Shown here piece after piece: positions 36,272 through 46,053 of a stretch of DNA of 64,000 nucleotides (position 1 is its first letter; the number at the start of each line of letters is the position of its first letter). Source of the stretch: Streptomyces venezuelae (lineage in GTDB: Bacteria > Actinomycetota > Actinomycetes > Streptomycetales > Streptomycetaceae); NCBI RefSeq assembly GCF_008642335.1, contig NZ_CP029191.1, forward strand, positions 4,526,001 to 4,590,000, given 5' to 3'. The notes under the pieces are model-generated. The model made no database searches and was not told where the DNA came from. It saw nothing but the letters and a program-made list of their open reading frames with translations. The position numbers were made by a program, and so were the translations under genes.

Positions 36272-36903
36272 CCGCCACCGGCACGCCGTCGGAGGCCGCG
36301 GCCCCGCGGCGCCGGGGCCGCCCGTCCCGTACGCAGACGGAGACCGGCCCCGCGACGCGCGACCAGATCCTGCGCGCGGCCCGCGAGGAATTCTCCGAAC
36401 GCGGCTACGAGAAGACGTCCGTACGCGGCATCGCGAAGGCCGCGGGCGTGGACTCGGCCCTCGTACACCACTACTTCGGTACGAAGGAGCAGGTTTTCGA
36501 GGCGGCCATCACCGTCGACTTCGCCCCCGCGCTGGAAGCGCCCGCCGCGATCGACGAGGGCCCGCTCGACGGCGTCGGCGAGCGCCTCACCCGGTTCGTC
36601 CTCGGCGTCTGGGAGAACCCCGCGACGCGCGCCCCCCTGCTCGCCATCGTGCGCTCGGCGGTCGACAACGAAACGGCCGCAGCGATCTTCCGGCGGCTCA
36701 TCTCCACCCAGCTCCTCGGGCGCATCGCGGGCCGCCTCGGCCTGCCGGACGCGGAACTGCGGGCCGAGCTCGCGGCCGCGCAGCTGGTGGGCATCGCGAT
36801 GCTGCGGTACGTGATCCAGGTGGAGCCGCTGGCCTCGGCGGATGTGGAGCACCTCGTGGCGCGGGTGGCGCCGGTGGTGCAGGGGCATCTGACGGGGGCG
36901 TGA
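36268..36903 (+). CDS. TetR-family regulator
   Basis: A 211-residue TetR protein. A short basic arm ([10 protein letters not shown]) precedes the HTH ([31 protein letters not shown], then [15 protein letters not shown]). The C-terminal helical domain resembles the TetR_C group with [15 protein letters not shown]. It is translationally coupled to the isomerase gene through ATGA. No clear operator was found nearby, so the regulon is unknown. Confidence 0.92.
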   Translation: MTATGTPSEAAAPRRRGRPSRTQTETGPATRDQILRAAREEFSERGYEKTSVRGIAKAAGVDSALVHHYFGTKEQVFEAAITVDFAPALEAPAAIDEGPLDGVGERLTRFVLGVWENPATRAPLLAIVRSAVDNETAAAIFRRLISTQLLGRIAGRLGLPDAELRAELAAAQLVGIAMLRYVIQVEPLASADVEHLVARVAPVVQGHLTGA

Positions 36904-37003
36904 GCGCGGGGCCCGTACGCCCCGGAGGGGTGAGACAGCCGTCCCGCGATCCGGACAGCCTGTCCAGATCCTGGAGCCGCGGCGTACGCTCGACAGCAGT
37001 CAT

Positions 37004-37055
37004 ATCTCTCCGTAGAACGCACATCTCTCCAGAACGCGTATCTCTCGTAGATCGC
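37004..37055 (+). repeat. Three direct repeats in the ilvD leader
   Basis: ATCTCTC recurs at 37004, 37023 and 37040, each followed by an AGAACGC or AGATCGC block, giving three imperfect repeats of 17-19 bp. They lie 27 bp before the ilvD start and within its probable leader. Confidence 0.55.
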
Positions 37056-37081
37056 TGAAATCCCTGAAGGAGCGAGCGACC

Positions 37082-38935
37082 ATGCCCGAGCTCAGGTCCC
37101 GCACAGTCACCCACGGCCGCAACATGGCGGGCGCCCGCGCCCTTATGCGCGCCTCCGGTGTACCCGGGGCCGACATCGGGCGGAAGCCGATCATCGCCGT
37201 GGCCAACTCCTTCACGGAGTTCGTCCCCGGCCACACGCACCTGCAGCCGGTCGGCCGCATCGTCTCCGAGGCGATCCGCGAGGCCGGCGGCATCCCGCGC
37301 GAGTTCAACACCATCGCCGTGGACGACGGCATCGCGATGGGCCACGGCGGCATGCTGTACTCGCTGCCGTCCCGCGACCTGATCGCGGACTCCGTGGAGT
37401 ACATGGTCGAGGCCCACTGCGCCGACGCCCTGATCTGCATCTCCAACTGCGACAAGATCACCCCCGGCATGCTGATGGCCGCCCTGCGCCTCAACATCCC
37501 GACGGTCTTCGTCTCCGGCGGCCCGATGGAGGCCGGCAAGGCCACCCTGGTCGACGGCACGGTCCGCAAGCTCGACCTGGTCAACGCGATCAGCGACGCC
37601 GTCGACGAGAGCATCTCGGACGAGGACATCCTCCGCATCGAGGAGAACGCCTGCCCGACCTGCGGCTCCTGTTCCGGCATGTTCACCGCCAACTCGATGA
37701 ACTGCCTGACCGAGGCCATCGGCCTCTCCCTGCCGGGCAACGGCTCGGTCCTCGCCACGCACACCGCCCGCAAGGCGCTGTACGAGAAGGCGGGCCAGAC
37801 GGTCGTCGACATCACGAAGCGCTACTACGACGGCGACGACGCCTCCGTCCTGCCGCGCAGCATCGCCACCCACGCGGCCTTCGAGAACGCCATGGCCCTG
37901 GACATCGCCATGGGCGGCTCGACGAACACGATCCTGCACCTGCTCGCCGCCGCCCGCGAGGCCGAGGTCGACTACGACCTGAACGACATCGACGCCGTCT
38001 CCCGCCGCGTCCCCTGCCTCGCCAAGGTCGCCCCGAACGCCGCGCCCACGACGACGTACTACATGGAGGACGTGCACCGCGCGGGCGGCATCCCCGCGCT
38101 CCTCGGCGAGCTGTACCGCGGCGGACTCCTCAACGAGGACGTGCACACCGTCCACTCGCCCTCCATCAAGGAGTGGCTGGACACCTGGGACATCCGCTCC
38201 GGCTCCGCGTCCGAAGAGGCCGTCGACCTGTGGCACGCGGCGCCCGGCTGCAAGCGGTCCGCCGAGGCCTTCTCGCAGTCCGAGCGCTGGGACACCCTCG
38301 ACACGGACGCGGCGGGCGGCTGCATCCGCGACGTCGCGCACGCCTACTCCAAGGACGGCGGTCTCGGCGTCCTCAAGGGCAACATCGCCGTGGACGGCTG
38401 CGTCGTGAAGACCGCGGGCGTCGACGAGTCGATCTGGACCTTCGAGGGCCCCGCGGTCGTCTGCGACTCGCAGGAAGAGGCCGTCGAGAAGATCCTCAAC
38501 AAGGTCGTGAAGGACGGCGACGTGGTCGTCATCCGCTACGAAGGCCCCAAGGGCGGCCCCGGCATGCAGGAGATGCTCTACCCGACCTCCTTCCTGAAGG
38601 GCCGCGGCCTCGGCAAGACCTGCGCCCTGGTCACCGACGGCCGCTTCTCCGGCGGTACGTCGGGTCTGTCCATCGGCCACGCGTCCCCCGAGGCGGCGGC
38701 CGGCGGCACGATCGCGCTCGTCGAGGACGGCGACCGCATCCGCATCGACATCCCCGGCCGCTCGATCGAACTCCTCGTCCCCGAGGAGGAGCTGACCGCA
38801 CGCCGCGCGGCGCTCGGCGGCGTGTACGCGCCGAAGGCCCGCGAGCGCAAGGTCTCCGCCGCCCTGCGCGCGTACGCGGCGATGGCGACCAGCGCCGACA
38901 AGGGCGCGGTCCGGGACGTGTCGAAGCTCGGCTGA
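37082..38935 (+). CDS. ilvD: IlvD dihydroxy-acid dehydratase
   Basis: A 617-residue Fe-S enzyme that converts dihydroxy-acids to 2-oxo acids in isoleucine, valine and pantothenate synthesis. Cluster cysteines are visible in [10 protein letters not shown] and [16 protein letters not shown]. The C-terminal motif [20 protein letters not shown] is typical. Full family length and canonical start [19 protein letters not shown] with GAAGGAG upstream. It is a single-gene unit with its own terminator. Confidence 0.97.
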   Translation: MPELRSRTVTHGRNMAGARALMRASGVPGADIGRKPIIAVANSFTEFVPGHTHLQPVGRIVSEAIREAGGIPREFNTIAVDDGIAMGHGGMLYSLPSRDLIADSVEYMVEAHCADALICISNCDKITPGMLMAALRLNIPTVFVSGGPMEAGKATLVDGTVRKLDLVNAISDAVDESISDEDILRIEENACPTCGSCSGMFTANSMNCLTEAIGLSLPGNGSVLATHTARKALYEKAGQTVVDITKRYYDGDDASVLPRSIATHAAFENAMALDIAMGGSTNTILHLLAAAREAEVDYDLNDIDAVSRRVPCLAKVAPNAAPTTTYYMEDVHRAGGIPALLGELYRGGLLNEDVHTVHSPSIKEWLDTWDIRSGSASEEAVDLWHAAPGCKRSAEAFSQSERWDTLDTDAAGGCIRDVAHAYSKDGGLGVLKGNIAVDGCVVKTAGVDESIWTFEGPAVVCDSQEEAVEKILNKVVKDGDVVVIRYEGPKGGPGMQEMLYPTSFLKGRGLGKTCALVTDGRFSGGTSGLSIGHASPEAAAGGTIALVEDGDRIRIDIPGRSIELLVPEEELTARRAALGGVYAPKARERKVSAALRAYAAMATSADKGAVRDVSKLG

Positions 38936-38953
38936 CCCACGGAAACTTTTCGG

Positions 38954-39004
38954 GGCGCGGGCGCGTCCTTGGTGTGAGACACGCACCGAGGGCGCGCCCG
39001 CGCC
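38954..39004 (+). terminator. ilvD terminator
   Basis: GGCGCGGGCGCG (38954-38965) pairs with CGCGCCCGCGCC (38993-39004), and the stem continues inward through CCTTGGTG and CACCGAGG with one G-U pair. It lies 19 bp after the ilvD stop. Confidence 0.85.
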
Positions 39005-39044
39005 TTCGTGTACGGGGTGCGTACGGGGTACGGGGGAGAGCACT

Positions 39045-39365
39045 GTGAGCGAGAACGTCATGGCGCCGGAAGCGGTCGGGACGGTCGAGGCCGTCGAGCC
39101 GGAGGGGGCTGTCGAGGAGGCGGCCGCGAGGAGCTACCCGATCGTCGCGGACGTCAACGTCCGGTCAGGGCCTGGCACGTCGTACCGCAAGGTCGGCCGT
39201 CTCAGCGCGGGCTCACGCGTCACCATCGCCTGCCAGAAACCGGGCGAGACGGTGACGGGTCCGACCGGCACGTCGAACATCTGGGACCGCATCGGCAGCG
39301 GCCGGTACGTCTCGGACACGTACGTGCGCACGGGAAGCAGCGGGTACGTGGCACCGCGCTGCTGA
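39045..39365 (+). CDS. SH3-domain protein (bacterial SH3b)
   Basis: A 106-residue protein from GTG 39045, with an acidic N-terminus (about 30 residues) and one SH3_3 domain. The domain starts VNVRSGPGTSYRKVGRL and ends WDRIGSGRYVSDTYVRTGSS. Such domains bind peptidoglycan or mediate envelope contacts. No signal peptide is visible, which is odd for a wall-binding domain. Confidence 0.85.
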   Translation: MSENVMAPEAVGTVEAVEPEGAVEEAAARSYPIVADVNVRSGPGTSYRKVGRLSAGSRVTIACQKPGETVTGPTGTSNIWDRIGSGRYVSDTYVRTGSSGYVAPRC

Positions 39366-39388
39366 CGCCTGATCCTGCCCTCGGAGTT

Positions 39389-39428
39389 CGGCCGGACGTC
39401 AGCGTTCAGCCGGACGTCAGCGTTCAGC
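39389..39428. repeat. 18-bp direct repeats after the kinase gene
   Basis: The unit CCGGACGTCAGCGTTCAG is repeated in tandem with a partial third copy, between the SH3 gene and the end of the convergent kinase gene. The last partial copy overlaps the kinase stop region. Confidence 0.7.
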
Positions 39429-41727
39429 CGGACTTCGGCGGCTTCGTCGCGTCGAAGGCGAACACCGTGTTCTTGGCGGCCGCCACGACCACCACGCTTC
39501 CCTCGACGCGCACGCGCGGGCTGGCGCCCACCTCGCCCGCGAGGCCGTCGGCCCGCGGGTTCGTGGACCACCGCTGCTCGCCCTTGCGGGAGGTCAGCGC
39601 GGTGACGCGGCCGCTCGCCGAGCTGAAGTACAGCAGCCCGTCGCCGTCCCCGGACACCGGTCCGGACAGTCCCTCCACGCCCGTCTGCCGGGACCACTTC
39701 TTCCTGCCGGTCGCCGGGTCGAGCGCGGTGACGAGCCCGGTCTGCCCGGCCACGAAGACGGTGCCGTCCGCCATCCCGGGCGTCCCGTCGTACGTCTTCG
39801 GCAGCCGCGTGTACGTGGCCTCGTGCGCGTCCCGGTCGACCCGCGTCACCCCGTCGTAGCCCACCATCGCGGGCCCGTCACGACGCTCGTGCAGGAGTAC
39901 GAGGCTGTCGCCCGAGGTGCCGACCGGCACGGCGGGCCCCCGGACGGCGACGGGCTTGCCGAGCCGGCCCGACGCGAGGTCGACGGGGCGCAGGTCGGGG
40001 TGGCGCACATCGGTGGCGGCCACTTCGGCGCGCGGCGCGCACATCGCGTACAGCCGCGTGCCCGCCGTGACCGGGGCGCACTGCCTGCCCGCGGGGAACG
40101 GCTGCTTCCAGGCGACCTTGCCGCTGTGCGCCCGGCGCGCCTCGAAGCGGCTGTTGGACGCGTCGATCGTCACGACGGTCGAGCCGACGACGACGGCGTC
40201 CCGCGTACGGTTCGTCACGGCCGTCGACTGGGCGCCGGACGGCACCGACCACAGCTCCCTGCCCTTGTCCGCGTCGATGGCGACCACTTCGGTGGCGGGG
40301 CCGGCGGGGTCGTCCTGGGCGGCGATGCGGTAGCCGAGCACGGTGTCGTCGGTGACGCCCACCATGTGCATGCCCTGCGCGGGCACGCCGGGGCTCTTCT
40401 CCGTCCACACGCGGGAGCCGTCGGAGAGCCTGATCCGGGTGGCGACGACACCGCCGCCCCCGCAGAACAGCGCGTCGCCGCGTGCCTCGCAGCGCAGCTC
40501 GTCCGGGATGTCGGCGCGGCCACCCGGCACGGTCTTGCGCCACGGCTCGAACCCGCCGGGCAGCCGCGCCCCCGCGGCCGCGATGTCCCGCCCTTCGCCC
40601 CTTGTGCCGCCGGACCCGCCCGAGTCCTTCGCCCCCATCACCGCGACCCCGCCACCGATGGCGGCGACGGCGACGGCGGCGGCGAGCGCGGGGCGCCAGC
40701 GGCGACGCAGCCGACCCCCGAGGGCCGTGTTCCCGGTCTCCTGGGCATCCGGCGCGGCGTCAGGTGCGGCGGTCGGCACAGCAGCGGGCGCCGGAGCGGG
40801 CACGGGAGCGGGCACCGAGGCTGCCACCGGGGTGTCGTCGTCCGCGGGCAGATGGTGCTGCGTGTCGGTCTCGCGCGTACAGCGCGGCTTCGCGGCGGCC
40901 GCCCCCGCCGTACCGCCGAGATCGGACGGCAGATCCCGCAGCCGTACGAGAAGTTCGTCCGCGGAGGGCCGGTCGGCGGGATCCTTCGCGAGACACGGCT
41001 CGACGACCTGGCGCAGGGCACCCGGCACCTCACCCAGCGACGGCGGCTCGTGCACGACTTGATACGCCGTCATGTACGGGCTGTCCGCGTCGAAGGGCCC
41101 CTGCCCCGTCGCCGCGTACACCAGCAGCGTGGCCAGCGAGAAGACGTCGGAGCGCGGCCCGACGCCGCGCGGCGTCTGCAGCTGCTCGGGCGACATGAAC
41201 GGGGGCGTGCCGATGACGCGGCCCGTCATCGTCAGCGTCTGCTGGTCGGCGGCGCGCGAGATGCCGAAGTCGATGACGCGGGGGCCCTCGGGGGAGAGGA
41301 CCACGTTGGACGGCTTGAGGTCCCGGTGCACGACACCGGCGCGGTGGATGTCGCGCAGCGCCTCGGTGAGCCCGATGGCCAGCCTGCGCAGCTCGGCACC
41401 GTCGAACGGGCCGTGCTCGGCGATGCGCTGGGCGAGGGTGGGGCCCTCGATGAACGTGGTCGCCATCCACGGGTGCTGCGCCTCGGGGTCGGCGTCGATG
41501 ACGGCGGCGGTGAAGGCGCCGCTGACCCGGCGGGCCGCGGCGACCTCCTGCCGGAAGCGGATCCGGAACTCGTCGTCGTCGGCGAACTGCTGGTGGATCA
41601 GCTTGATCGCGACAGGCCGTCCGGAGGCCGAACGGCCCAGGAACACGGTTCCCATGCCGCCCGAACCGAGACGTGCTTCGAGCGGGTATCCGCCGATTTC
41701 CTCCGGATCCCCTCCACGGAGCGACAT
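39424..41727 (-). CDS. Membrane Ser/Thr protein kinase with PQQ-like repeats
   Basis: A 767-residue eukaryotic-type kinase. The N-terminal kinase domain (about 12-275) has Gly loop LGSGGMGTVFLG, the ATP Lys in VAIKLIH, HRDLKPSNVV, VIDFGIS and SPEQ. A Pro/Ala-rich linker and a transmembrane helix (LAAAVAVAAIGGGVAVMGA, about 350-370) follow. The extracytoplasmic part has PQQ/beta-propeller-like repeats such as VVAIDADKGRELWSVPSG, RRAHSGKVAWKQPF, ALDPATGRKKWSRQTG and ALTSRKGEQRWSTNP. The propeller is the likely sensor. All catalytic residues are present. Confidence 0.93.
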   Translation of the reverse strand: MSLRGGDPEEIGGYPLEARLGSGGMGTVFLGRSASGRPVAIKLIHQQFADDDEFRIRFRQEVAAARRVSGAFTAAVIDADPEAQHPWMATTFIEGPTLAQRIAEHGPFDGAELRRLAIGLTEALRDIHRAGVVHRDLKPSNVVLSPEGPRVIDFGISRAADQQTLTMTGRVIGTPPFMSPEQLQTPRGVGPRSDVFSLATLLVYAATGQGPFDADSPYMTAYQVVHEPPSLGEVPGALRQVVEPCLAKDPADRPSADELLVRLRDLPSDLGGTAGAAAAKPRCTRETDTQHHLPADDDTPVAASVPAPVPAPAPAAVPTAAPDAAPDAQETGNTALGGRLRRRWRPALAAAVAVAAIGGGVAVMGAKDSGGSGGTRGEGRDIAAAGARLPGGFEPWRKTVPGGRADIPDELRCEARGDALFCGGGGVVATRIRLSDGSRVWTEKSPGVPAQGMHMVGVTDDTVLGYRIAAQDDPAGPATEVVAIDADKGRELWSVPSGAQSTAVTNRTRDAVVVGSTVVTIDASNSRFEARRAHSGKVAWKQPFPAGRQCAPVTAGTRLYAMCAPRAEVAATDVRHPDLRPVDLASGRLGKPVAVRGPAVPVGTSGDSLVLLHERRDGPAMVGYDGVTRVDRDAHEATYTRLPKTYDGTPGMADGTVFVAGQTGLVTALDPATGRKKWSRQTGVEGLSGPVSGDGDGLLYFSSASGRVTALTSRKGEQRWSTNPRADGLAGEVGASPRVRVEGSVVVVAAAKNTVFAFDATKPPKSG

Positions 41728-41874
41728 GCTGACCGACCTCCCCCGCGTTCACCGATGCAACGTTTCGCTGCCCAAACTAGCGGCCGGGCCGTGCGCCCTG
41801 GCAAGGCGGGGGACGAATAGGGCGTGCCTGCACACATGCGGGGCCCTCGGGGCGCGTCAGGCAATAATCAAAGG

Positions 41875-42414
41875 GTGACCGAAGACCCCGCTCCCCAGCC
41901 CTCCTCAGGCGCAGCCACCACTCCCGGCACGGCCACCACTCCGGGCACGGCTCCGGGCCCGCAACCGGAACCCCTCCGCTTCTTCGGGACGACCTGGGTG
42001 GCCCACGACGGCGGCTACGGCGCCCGCCGCGTCGGCGTGGCCGTCGGCTCGCTCGTGGCGGCGGCAGCGGGCTGCTTCGTGCTGCGCTTCGCCTACGAGG
42101 GCCTGGCCATCGCGGCGGTCGGCACGTTCGTGAACCTCCTCGTGGTCATCATGTTCGCGATCTGCAGCGCCCTCGCCTTCCGCCGCACGTGGGAAGGCTT
42201 CACCCGCCGCCACGACCCGGCGTCCCAGTCCTCGACCCGCGGCCTGATGACGATCGGCTTCGTCGGCACGCTCCTCGCGTACTTCTTCCGCTCCCTCTCC
42301 GAGGCACCGGGCGAAAAACTGCACCGCCAGGAATACGAAACGGCACGCACCCAATACAAAAAGCGCACATCCCGCCGCACAGGCAACCCGTCCCGCAAAA
42401 ACCGCAACCACTAA
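41875..42414 (+). CDS. Small membrane protein, unknown function
   Basis: A 179-residue protein from GTG 41875 (AAAGG upstream). The N-terminus is Pro/Thr-rich, then LRFFGTTWVAHDGGYGARRVG, then three hydrophobic segments (LVAAAAGCFVLRFAYEGL, VNLLVVIMFAICSALAF, IGFVGTLLAYFFRSL). The C-terminus is strongly basic and cytosolic. I recognise no family; the gene lies alone between the kinase and methyltransferase genes. Confidence 0.8.
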   Translation: MTEDPAPQPSSGAATTPGTATTPGTAPGPQPEPLRFFGTTWVAHDGGYGARRVGVAVGSLVAAAAGCFVLRFAYEGLAIAAVGTFVNLLVVIMFAICSALAFRRTWEGFTRRHDPASQSSTRGLMTIGFVGTLLAYFFRSLSEAPGEKLHRQEYETARTQYKKRTSRRTGNPSRKNRNH

Positions 42415-42620
42415 CCCAAACCTGACGAACCGGCCACCGCTTGGCTTGGTGGGACCTGGGAGGGGCTAAGGCCGCCCAAGCAGAACCGGCACGGCTTCCG
42501 CCCCACCCGGGCCCCTCTGCCTGGGCCTTCGCCCCGCCCGGGCCCCCGCCCGGGCCCAGTGGCTCCCGCACGGCCCAAGCGCCCCTGGCGGCCCCACCCC
42601 CCGCGCGTCACGATCCCCCC

Positions 42621-43418
42621 ATGACTGCCACCCCTTCCCGTGGCCACCGCGCCCACCGCGACCACCGCGCCCACTCCTTCAACGCGGCCGCCGCCCAGTA
42701 CGCGGCCTACCGGCCCTCCTATCCCGCCGCCCTCTTCGACGCCCTCGAACGCCTGGCGGGCCGCTCCCTCGTCGGCGCCCGCGTCGTGGACGTCGGCGCC
42801 GGCACCGGAATCGCCACCGCACTGCTCGCCGAGCGCGGCGCGAACGTCGTCGCGGTCGAGCCGGGGGACGGCATGGCGGACCAGTTCCGCAGCACGCTCC
42901 CGCACATCCCCCTCGTACGCGGCAACGGCAACGCCCTGCCCCTGGCCGACAGCTCGGCCGACCTCATCACCTACGCCCAGGCTTGGCACTGGACCGAACA
43001 GGAACGGTCCGTCCCCGAAGCCCTCCGCGTCCTGCGCCCCGGCGGCGCCCTCGCCCTGTGGTGGAACTTCCCGGACCACCTGGACCCCGAGACCCCCTGG
43101 CTCGGCGAGCAGACCTCCCGCATCGCCCGCTTCCTCGGCACGGACGACCAGGCCCACCGCGCGGCCGACCCCGCATCGAGCCGCGTCGGCGAGCCGGCGA
43201 CCACCCTCGACTTCCGCCGCGACCGCCTCCACTGGAGCCGCCGCGTCCCCCTCGACGCCCACCTCGCCAACCTCGCCACGCACTCCGCGTTCCTCGTCCT
43301 CGACCACCGGCGCACGGCGGCCTTCCTCGCGCAGGAGCGCGCGGAGCTCCTGAAGGTCTTCCCGGATGCCGTGGTCGAGGAGCGCTACGCGGTCGACCTC
43401 TTGGTTGCGACCCCCTGA
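42621..43418 (+). CDS. Class I SAM-dependent methyltransferase
   Basis: A 265-residue methyltransferase of the UbiE/COQ5-like group. Motif I is VVDVGAGTGIATALLAERG, motif II is the acidic end VAVEPGDGM, and LPLADSSADLITYAQAWHW is the post-motif region. LRVLRPGGALALWWN follows. The start at ATG 42621 precedes the usual FNAAAAQYAAYRPSYP entry. The 200-bp gap upstream is C-rich repeats without a gene. The substrate is unknown. Confidence 0.88.
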   Translation: MTATPSRGHRAHRDHRAHSFNAAAAQYAAYRPSYPAALFDALERLAGRSLVGARVVDVGAGTGIATALLAERGANVVAVEPGDGMADQFRSTLPHIPLVRGNGNALPLADSSADLITYAQAWHWTEQERSVPEALRVLRPGGALALWWNFPDHLDPETPWLGEQTSRIARFLGTDDQAHRAADPASSRVGEPATTLDFRRDRLHWSRRVPLDAHLANLATHSAFLVLDHRRTAAFLAQERAELLKVFPDAVVEERYAVDLLVATP

Positions 43419-43470
43419 TTCCACCTCGACACCCACCGAACCGGGTTGACGACCCCGGCCGCCGGGAGGA

Positions 43471-43492
43471 TTATTCATCACATGATGAATAA
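43471..43492. promoter_or_regulatory. Perfect 22-bp palindrome over the ABC-transporter start codon
   Basis: TTATTCATCA (43471-43480) and TGATGAATAA (43483-43492) are exact reverse complements around CA. The site is strikingly AT-rich for this genome and covers the start ATG at 43482 and bases between it and the GGGAGG at 43464-43469. A dimeric repressor bound here would block the exporter genes. No regulator gene lies adjacent. Confidence 0.7.
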
Positions 43493-44366
43493 GAGGAGCC
43501 CGGCGGCGAGCCCCACGGCTTCGGAGCCCCGCCCGGCCGACCACGCCCCCCGAGCCACCGCACCCACACCCACACCCGCACCCTCGACCACCGCCATCCA
43601 GGCCCGTGACCTCACCGTCGTCCGAGGCCCCCGCACCGTCCTGCGCGGCCTCGACTTCACCGTCCCGCGAGGCCAGATCACCGGGCTCCTCGGCCCCTCC
43701 GGCTGCGGCAAGTCCACGCTCATGCGCGCGATCGTCGGCACCCAGGCCAAGGTCACCGGGACACTCCAGGTCCTCGACCACCCCGCCGGCGCCCCCGCCC
43801 TCCGCTCCCGCATCGGCTACGTCACCCAGAGCCCGTCCGTCTACGACGACCTCACCGTCCGCCAGAACCTCGACTACTTCGCCGCCGTCCTCGACCCCGG
43901 CACGGGCACCGCCGCCGACCGCCGCCGCGACCAGGTCACCCGCGTACTCGACGACGTCGCCCTCACCACGCACGCCGACTCCCTCGCCGGACACCTCTCC
44001 GGCGGCCAGCGCAGCCGCGTCTCACTCGGCGTCGCCCTCCTCGGCGCCCCCGAACTCCTCGTGCTCGACGAGCCGACCGTCGGCCTCGACCCCGTACTCC
44101 GCCGCGACCTCTGGCAGCTCTTCCACACCATCGCCACCGACCGCGCCGCCACCCTCCTCGTCTCGTCCCACGTCATGGACGAGGCCGAACGCTGCCACCG
44201 CCTCCTCCTCATGCGGAACGGCGAACTCCTCGCCGACGACACCCCCGACGCCCTCCGCACCCGCACCCACTCCGACACCGTCGAAGAGGCCTTCCTCCAC
44301 CTCGTCGACGAAGCCGACGCACGCCACACGGCCCCCGGCAACACCACGCCCAGGAGCACCCCATGA
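43482..44366 (+). CDS. ABC exporter ATP-binding subunit
   Basis: About 294 residues starting at ATG 43482 or 43485, inside the palindrome. An Ala/Pro/Thr-rich leader of 35 residues precedes the ATPase: Walker A LLGPSGCGKST, Q-loop VTQSPSVYDD, signature LSGGQRSRVSLG, Walker B LLVLDEPTVGLD, and H-loop LVSSHVMDE. It is the DrrA/CcmA type that pairs with ABC-2 permeases. It is ATGA-coupled to the permease gene. The start is uncertain; another start at 43446 lies before the Shine-Dalgarno. Confidence 0.92.
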   Translation: MMNKRSPAASPTASEPRPADHAPRATAPTPTPAPSTTAIQARDLTVVRGPRTVLRGLDFTVPRGQITGLLGPSGCGKSTLMRAIVGTQAKVTGTLQVLDHPAGAPALRSRIGYVTQSPSVYDDLTVRQNLDYFAAVLDPGTGTAADRRRDQVTRVLDDVALTTHADSLAGHLSGGQRSRVSLGVALLGAPELLVLDEPTVGLDPVLRRDLWQLFHTIATDRAATLLVSSHVMDEAERCHRLLLMRNGELLADDTPDALRTRTHSDTVEEAFLHLVDEADARHTAPGNTTPRSTP

Positions 44367-45100
44367 ACGCCTACCGCACCTTCGCCACCGCCGCGCGAGT
44401 CCTGCGCCAGCTCCGCCACGACCCGCGCTCCATCGCGCTGATGATCCTGGTCCCCTGCGTGATGCTGCTCCTCCTGCGCTACGTCTTCGACGGCAGCCCG
44501 CGGACCTTCGACTCCATCGGCGCCTCACTCCTCGGCATCTTCCCGCTCATCACGATGTTCCTGGTCACCTCCATCGCCACCCTGCGCGAACGCACCTCCG
44601 GCACCCTCGAACGCCTCCTCGCCATGCCACTGGGCAAAGGCGACCTCATCGCCGGCTACGCCCTCGCCTTCGGCGCCCTCGCCGTCGTCCAGTCCGTCCT
44701 CGCCACCGGACTCGCCCTCTGGGCCCTCGGCCTCGAAGTCACCGGCTCCGCCTGGCTGCTCCTCCTGATCGCCCTGCTCGACGCCCTCCTCGGCACCGCA
44801 CTCGGCCTCTTCGTCTCGGCCTTCGCCGCCTCCGAATTCCAGGCCGTCCAGTTCATGCCGGCCGTGATCTTCCCGCAGCTCCTCCTCTGCGGCCTGTTCG
44901 CCGCCCGCGACACCATGCAGCCGATCCTGGAGTGGACCTCCAACGCCCTCCCCATGTCGTACGCCGTCGACGGCATGAACCAAGTCCTCCACAACCCCGA
45001 CGTCACGGGGAACTTCATCCGCGACGTCGTCATCGTCGCCGGCAGCGCACTCCTGGTCCTCGCCCTCGGCGCCGCCACCCTCCGCCGCCGCACGACCTGA
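44363..45100 (+). CDS. ABC-2 type exporter permease
   Basis: A 245-residue membrane protein with six hydrophobic segments, including SIALMILVPCVMLLLLRYVF, FPLITMFLVTSIATL and the C-terminal VIVAGSALLVLALGAATL. Features of ABC-2 permeases are RERTSGTLERLLAMPLGKGDLI and LPMSYAVDGMNQVL. It forms the exporter with the preceding ATPase and overlaps it by 4 bp. The substrate is unknown; drugs or lipids are typical for the family. Confidence 0.92.
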   Translation: MNAYRTFATAARVLRQLRHDPRSIALMILVPCVMLLLLRYVFDGSPRTFDSIGASLLGIFPLITMFLVTSIATLRERTSGTLERLLAMPLGKGDLIAGYALAFGALAVVQSVLATGLALWALGLEVTGSAWLLLLIALLDALLGTALGLFVSAFAASEFQAVQFMPAVIFPQLLLCGLFAARDTMQPILEWTSNALPMSYAVDGMNQVLHNPDVTGNFIRDVVIVAGSALLVLALGAATLRRRTT

Positions 45101-45210
45101 CCCCTCGCACACCCGGCCGCCTCATCCCGCCCACCGGACACCGCCCCCTCCCTCCACCGCACCGATGCGAGGATGGCCCCCGGACGAAGCAACCCCGGAG
45201 GCCCCCGTTC

Positions 45211-46035
45211 ATGAGCAGCAACACGAGCCAGAAAGTCGCCGTCCTCGGCACCGGAAAGATCGGTGAAGCCCTGCTCAGCGGCATGATCCGCGGCGGCTGG
45301 GCGCCCGCCGACCTCCTGGTCACCACCCGCCGCCAGGAACGCGCCGACGAACTCCGCACCCGCTACGGCGTCACCCCCGTCACCAACGCCGAAGCCGCCA
45401 AGCAGGCCGACACCCTTATCCTCGCCTGCAAGCCGCAGGACATGGCCAAGCTGCTCGACGAACTCGCCCCCCACGTCACCCCCGACCGCCTCGTCATCAG
45501 CGCCGCCGCAGGTATCACCACCGCCTTCATCGAAGAGCGCCTGACCGAAGCCACCCCCGTCGTCCGCGTCATGCCGAACACGCCCGTCCTCGTCGACGAG
45601 GGCATGTCCGTCATCTCGGCCGGCAGTCACGCCTCCTCCGCCGCCCTGGCCCACGCGGAGGCCATCTTCGGCGCCGTCGGCAAGACCCTCCGCGTCCCCG
45701 AGACCCAGCAGGACGCCTGCACCGCCCTCTCAGGCTCCGGCCCGGCCTACTTCTACTTCCTCGTCGAAGCCATGACGGACGCCGGCATCCTCCTCGGTCT
45801 GCCCCGCGACAAGGCCCACGACCTCATCGTCCAGGCCGCGATCGGCGCATCCGTGATGCTCCGCGACAGCGGCGAACACCCCGTGAAACTCCGCGAGAAC
45901 GTCACGTCCCCCGCGGGCACCACGATCAACGCCATCCGCGAACTCGAGAACCACGGAGTGCGCGCCGCCCTCATCGCCGCCCTGGAAGCCGCCCGCGACC
46001 GCAGCCGCGAACTGGCCTCCGGCAACAACACCTGA
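45211..46035 (+). CDS. proC: ProC pyrroline-5-carboxylate reductase
   Basis: A 274-residue enzyme that reduces pyrroline-5-carboxylate to proline with NAD(P)H. The Rossmann entry is VAVLGTGKIGEALLSGMIRGG. The C-terminal dimer domain has the family signature in DACTALSGSGPAYFYFLVEAM and VTSPAGTTINAIRELENHGVRAALIAA. Full length and ATG 45211 with GGAG upstream. It lies 110 bp after the ABC genes; a shared transcript is possible but not shown. Confidence 0.96.
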   Translation: MSSNTSQKVAVLGTGKIGEALLSGMIRGGWAPADLLVTTRRQERADELRTRYGVTPVTNAEAAKQADTLILACKPQDMAKLLDELAPHVTPDRLVISAAAGITTAFIEERLTEATPVVRVMPNTPVLVDEGMSVISAGSHASSAALAHAEAIFGAVGKTLRVPETQQDACTALSGSGPAYFYFLVEAMTDAGILLGLPRDKAHDLIVQAAIGASVMLRDSGEHPVKLRENVTSPAGTTINAIRELENHGVRAALIAALEAARDRSRELASGNNT

Positions 46036-46053
46036 CCGACGGTCGGCCGCCCC

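Noticed and set aside
42421..42620. C-rich repeats (GGGCCC/CCCGGG runs) before the methyltransferase gene as a regulatory site
   Set aside because: Compositional; no clean dyad or spaced repeat, and no promoter elements distinguishable.
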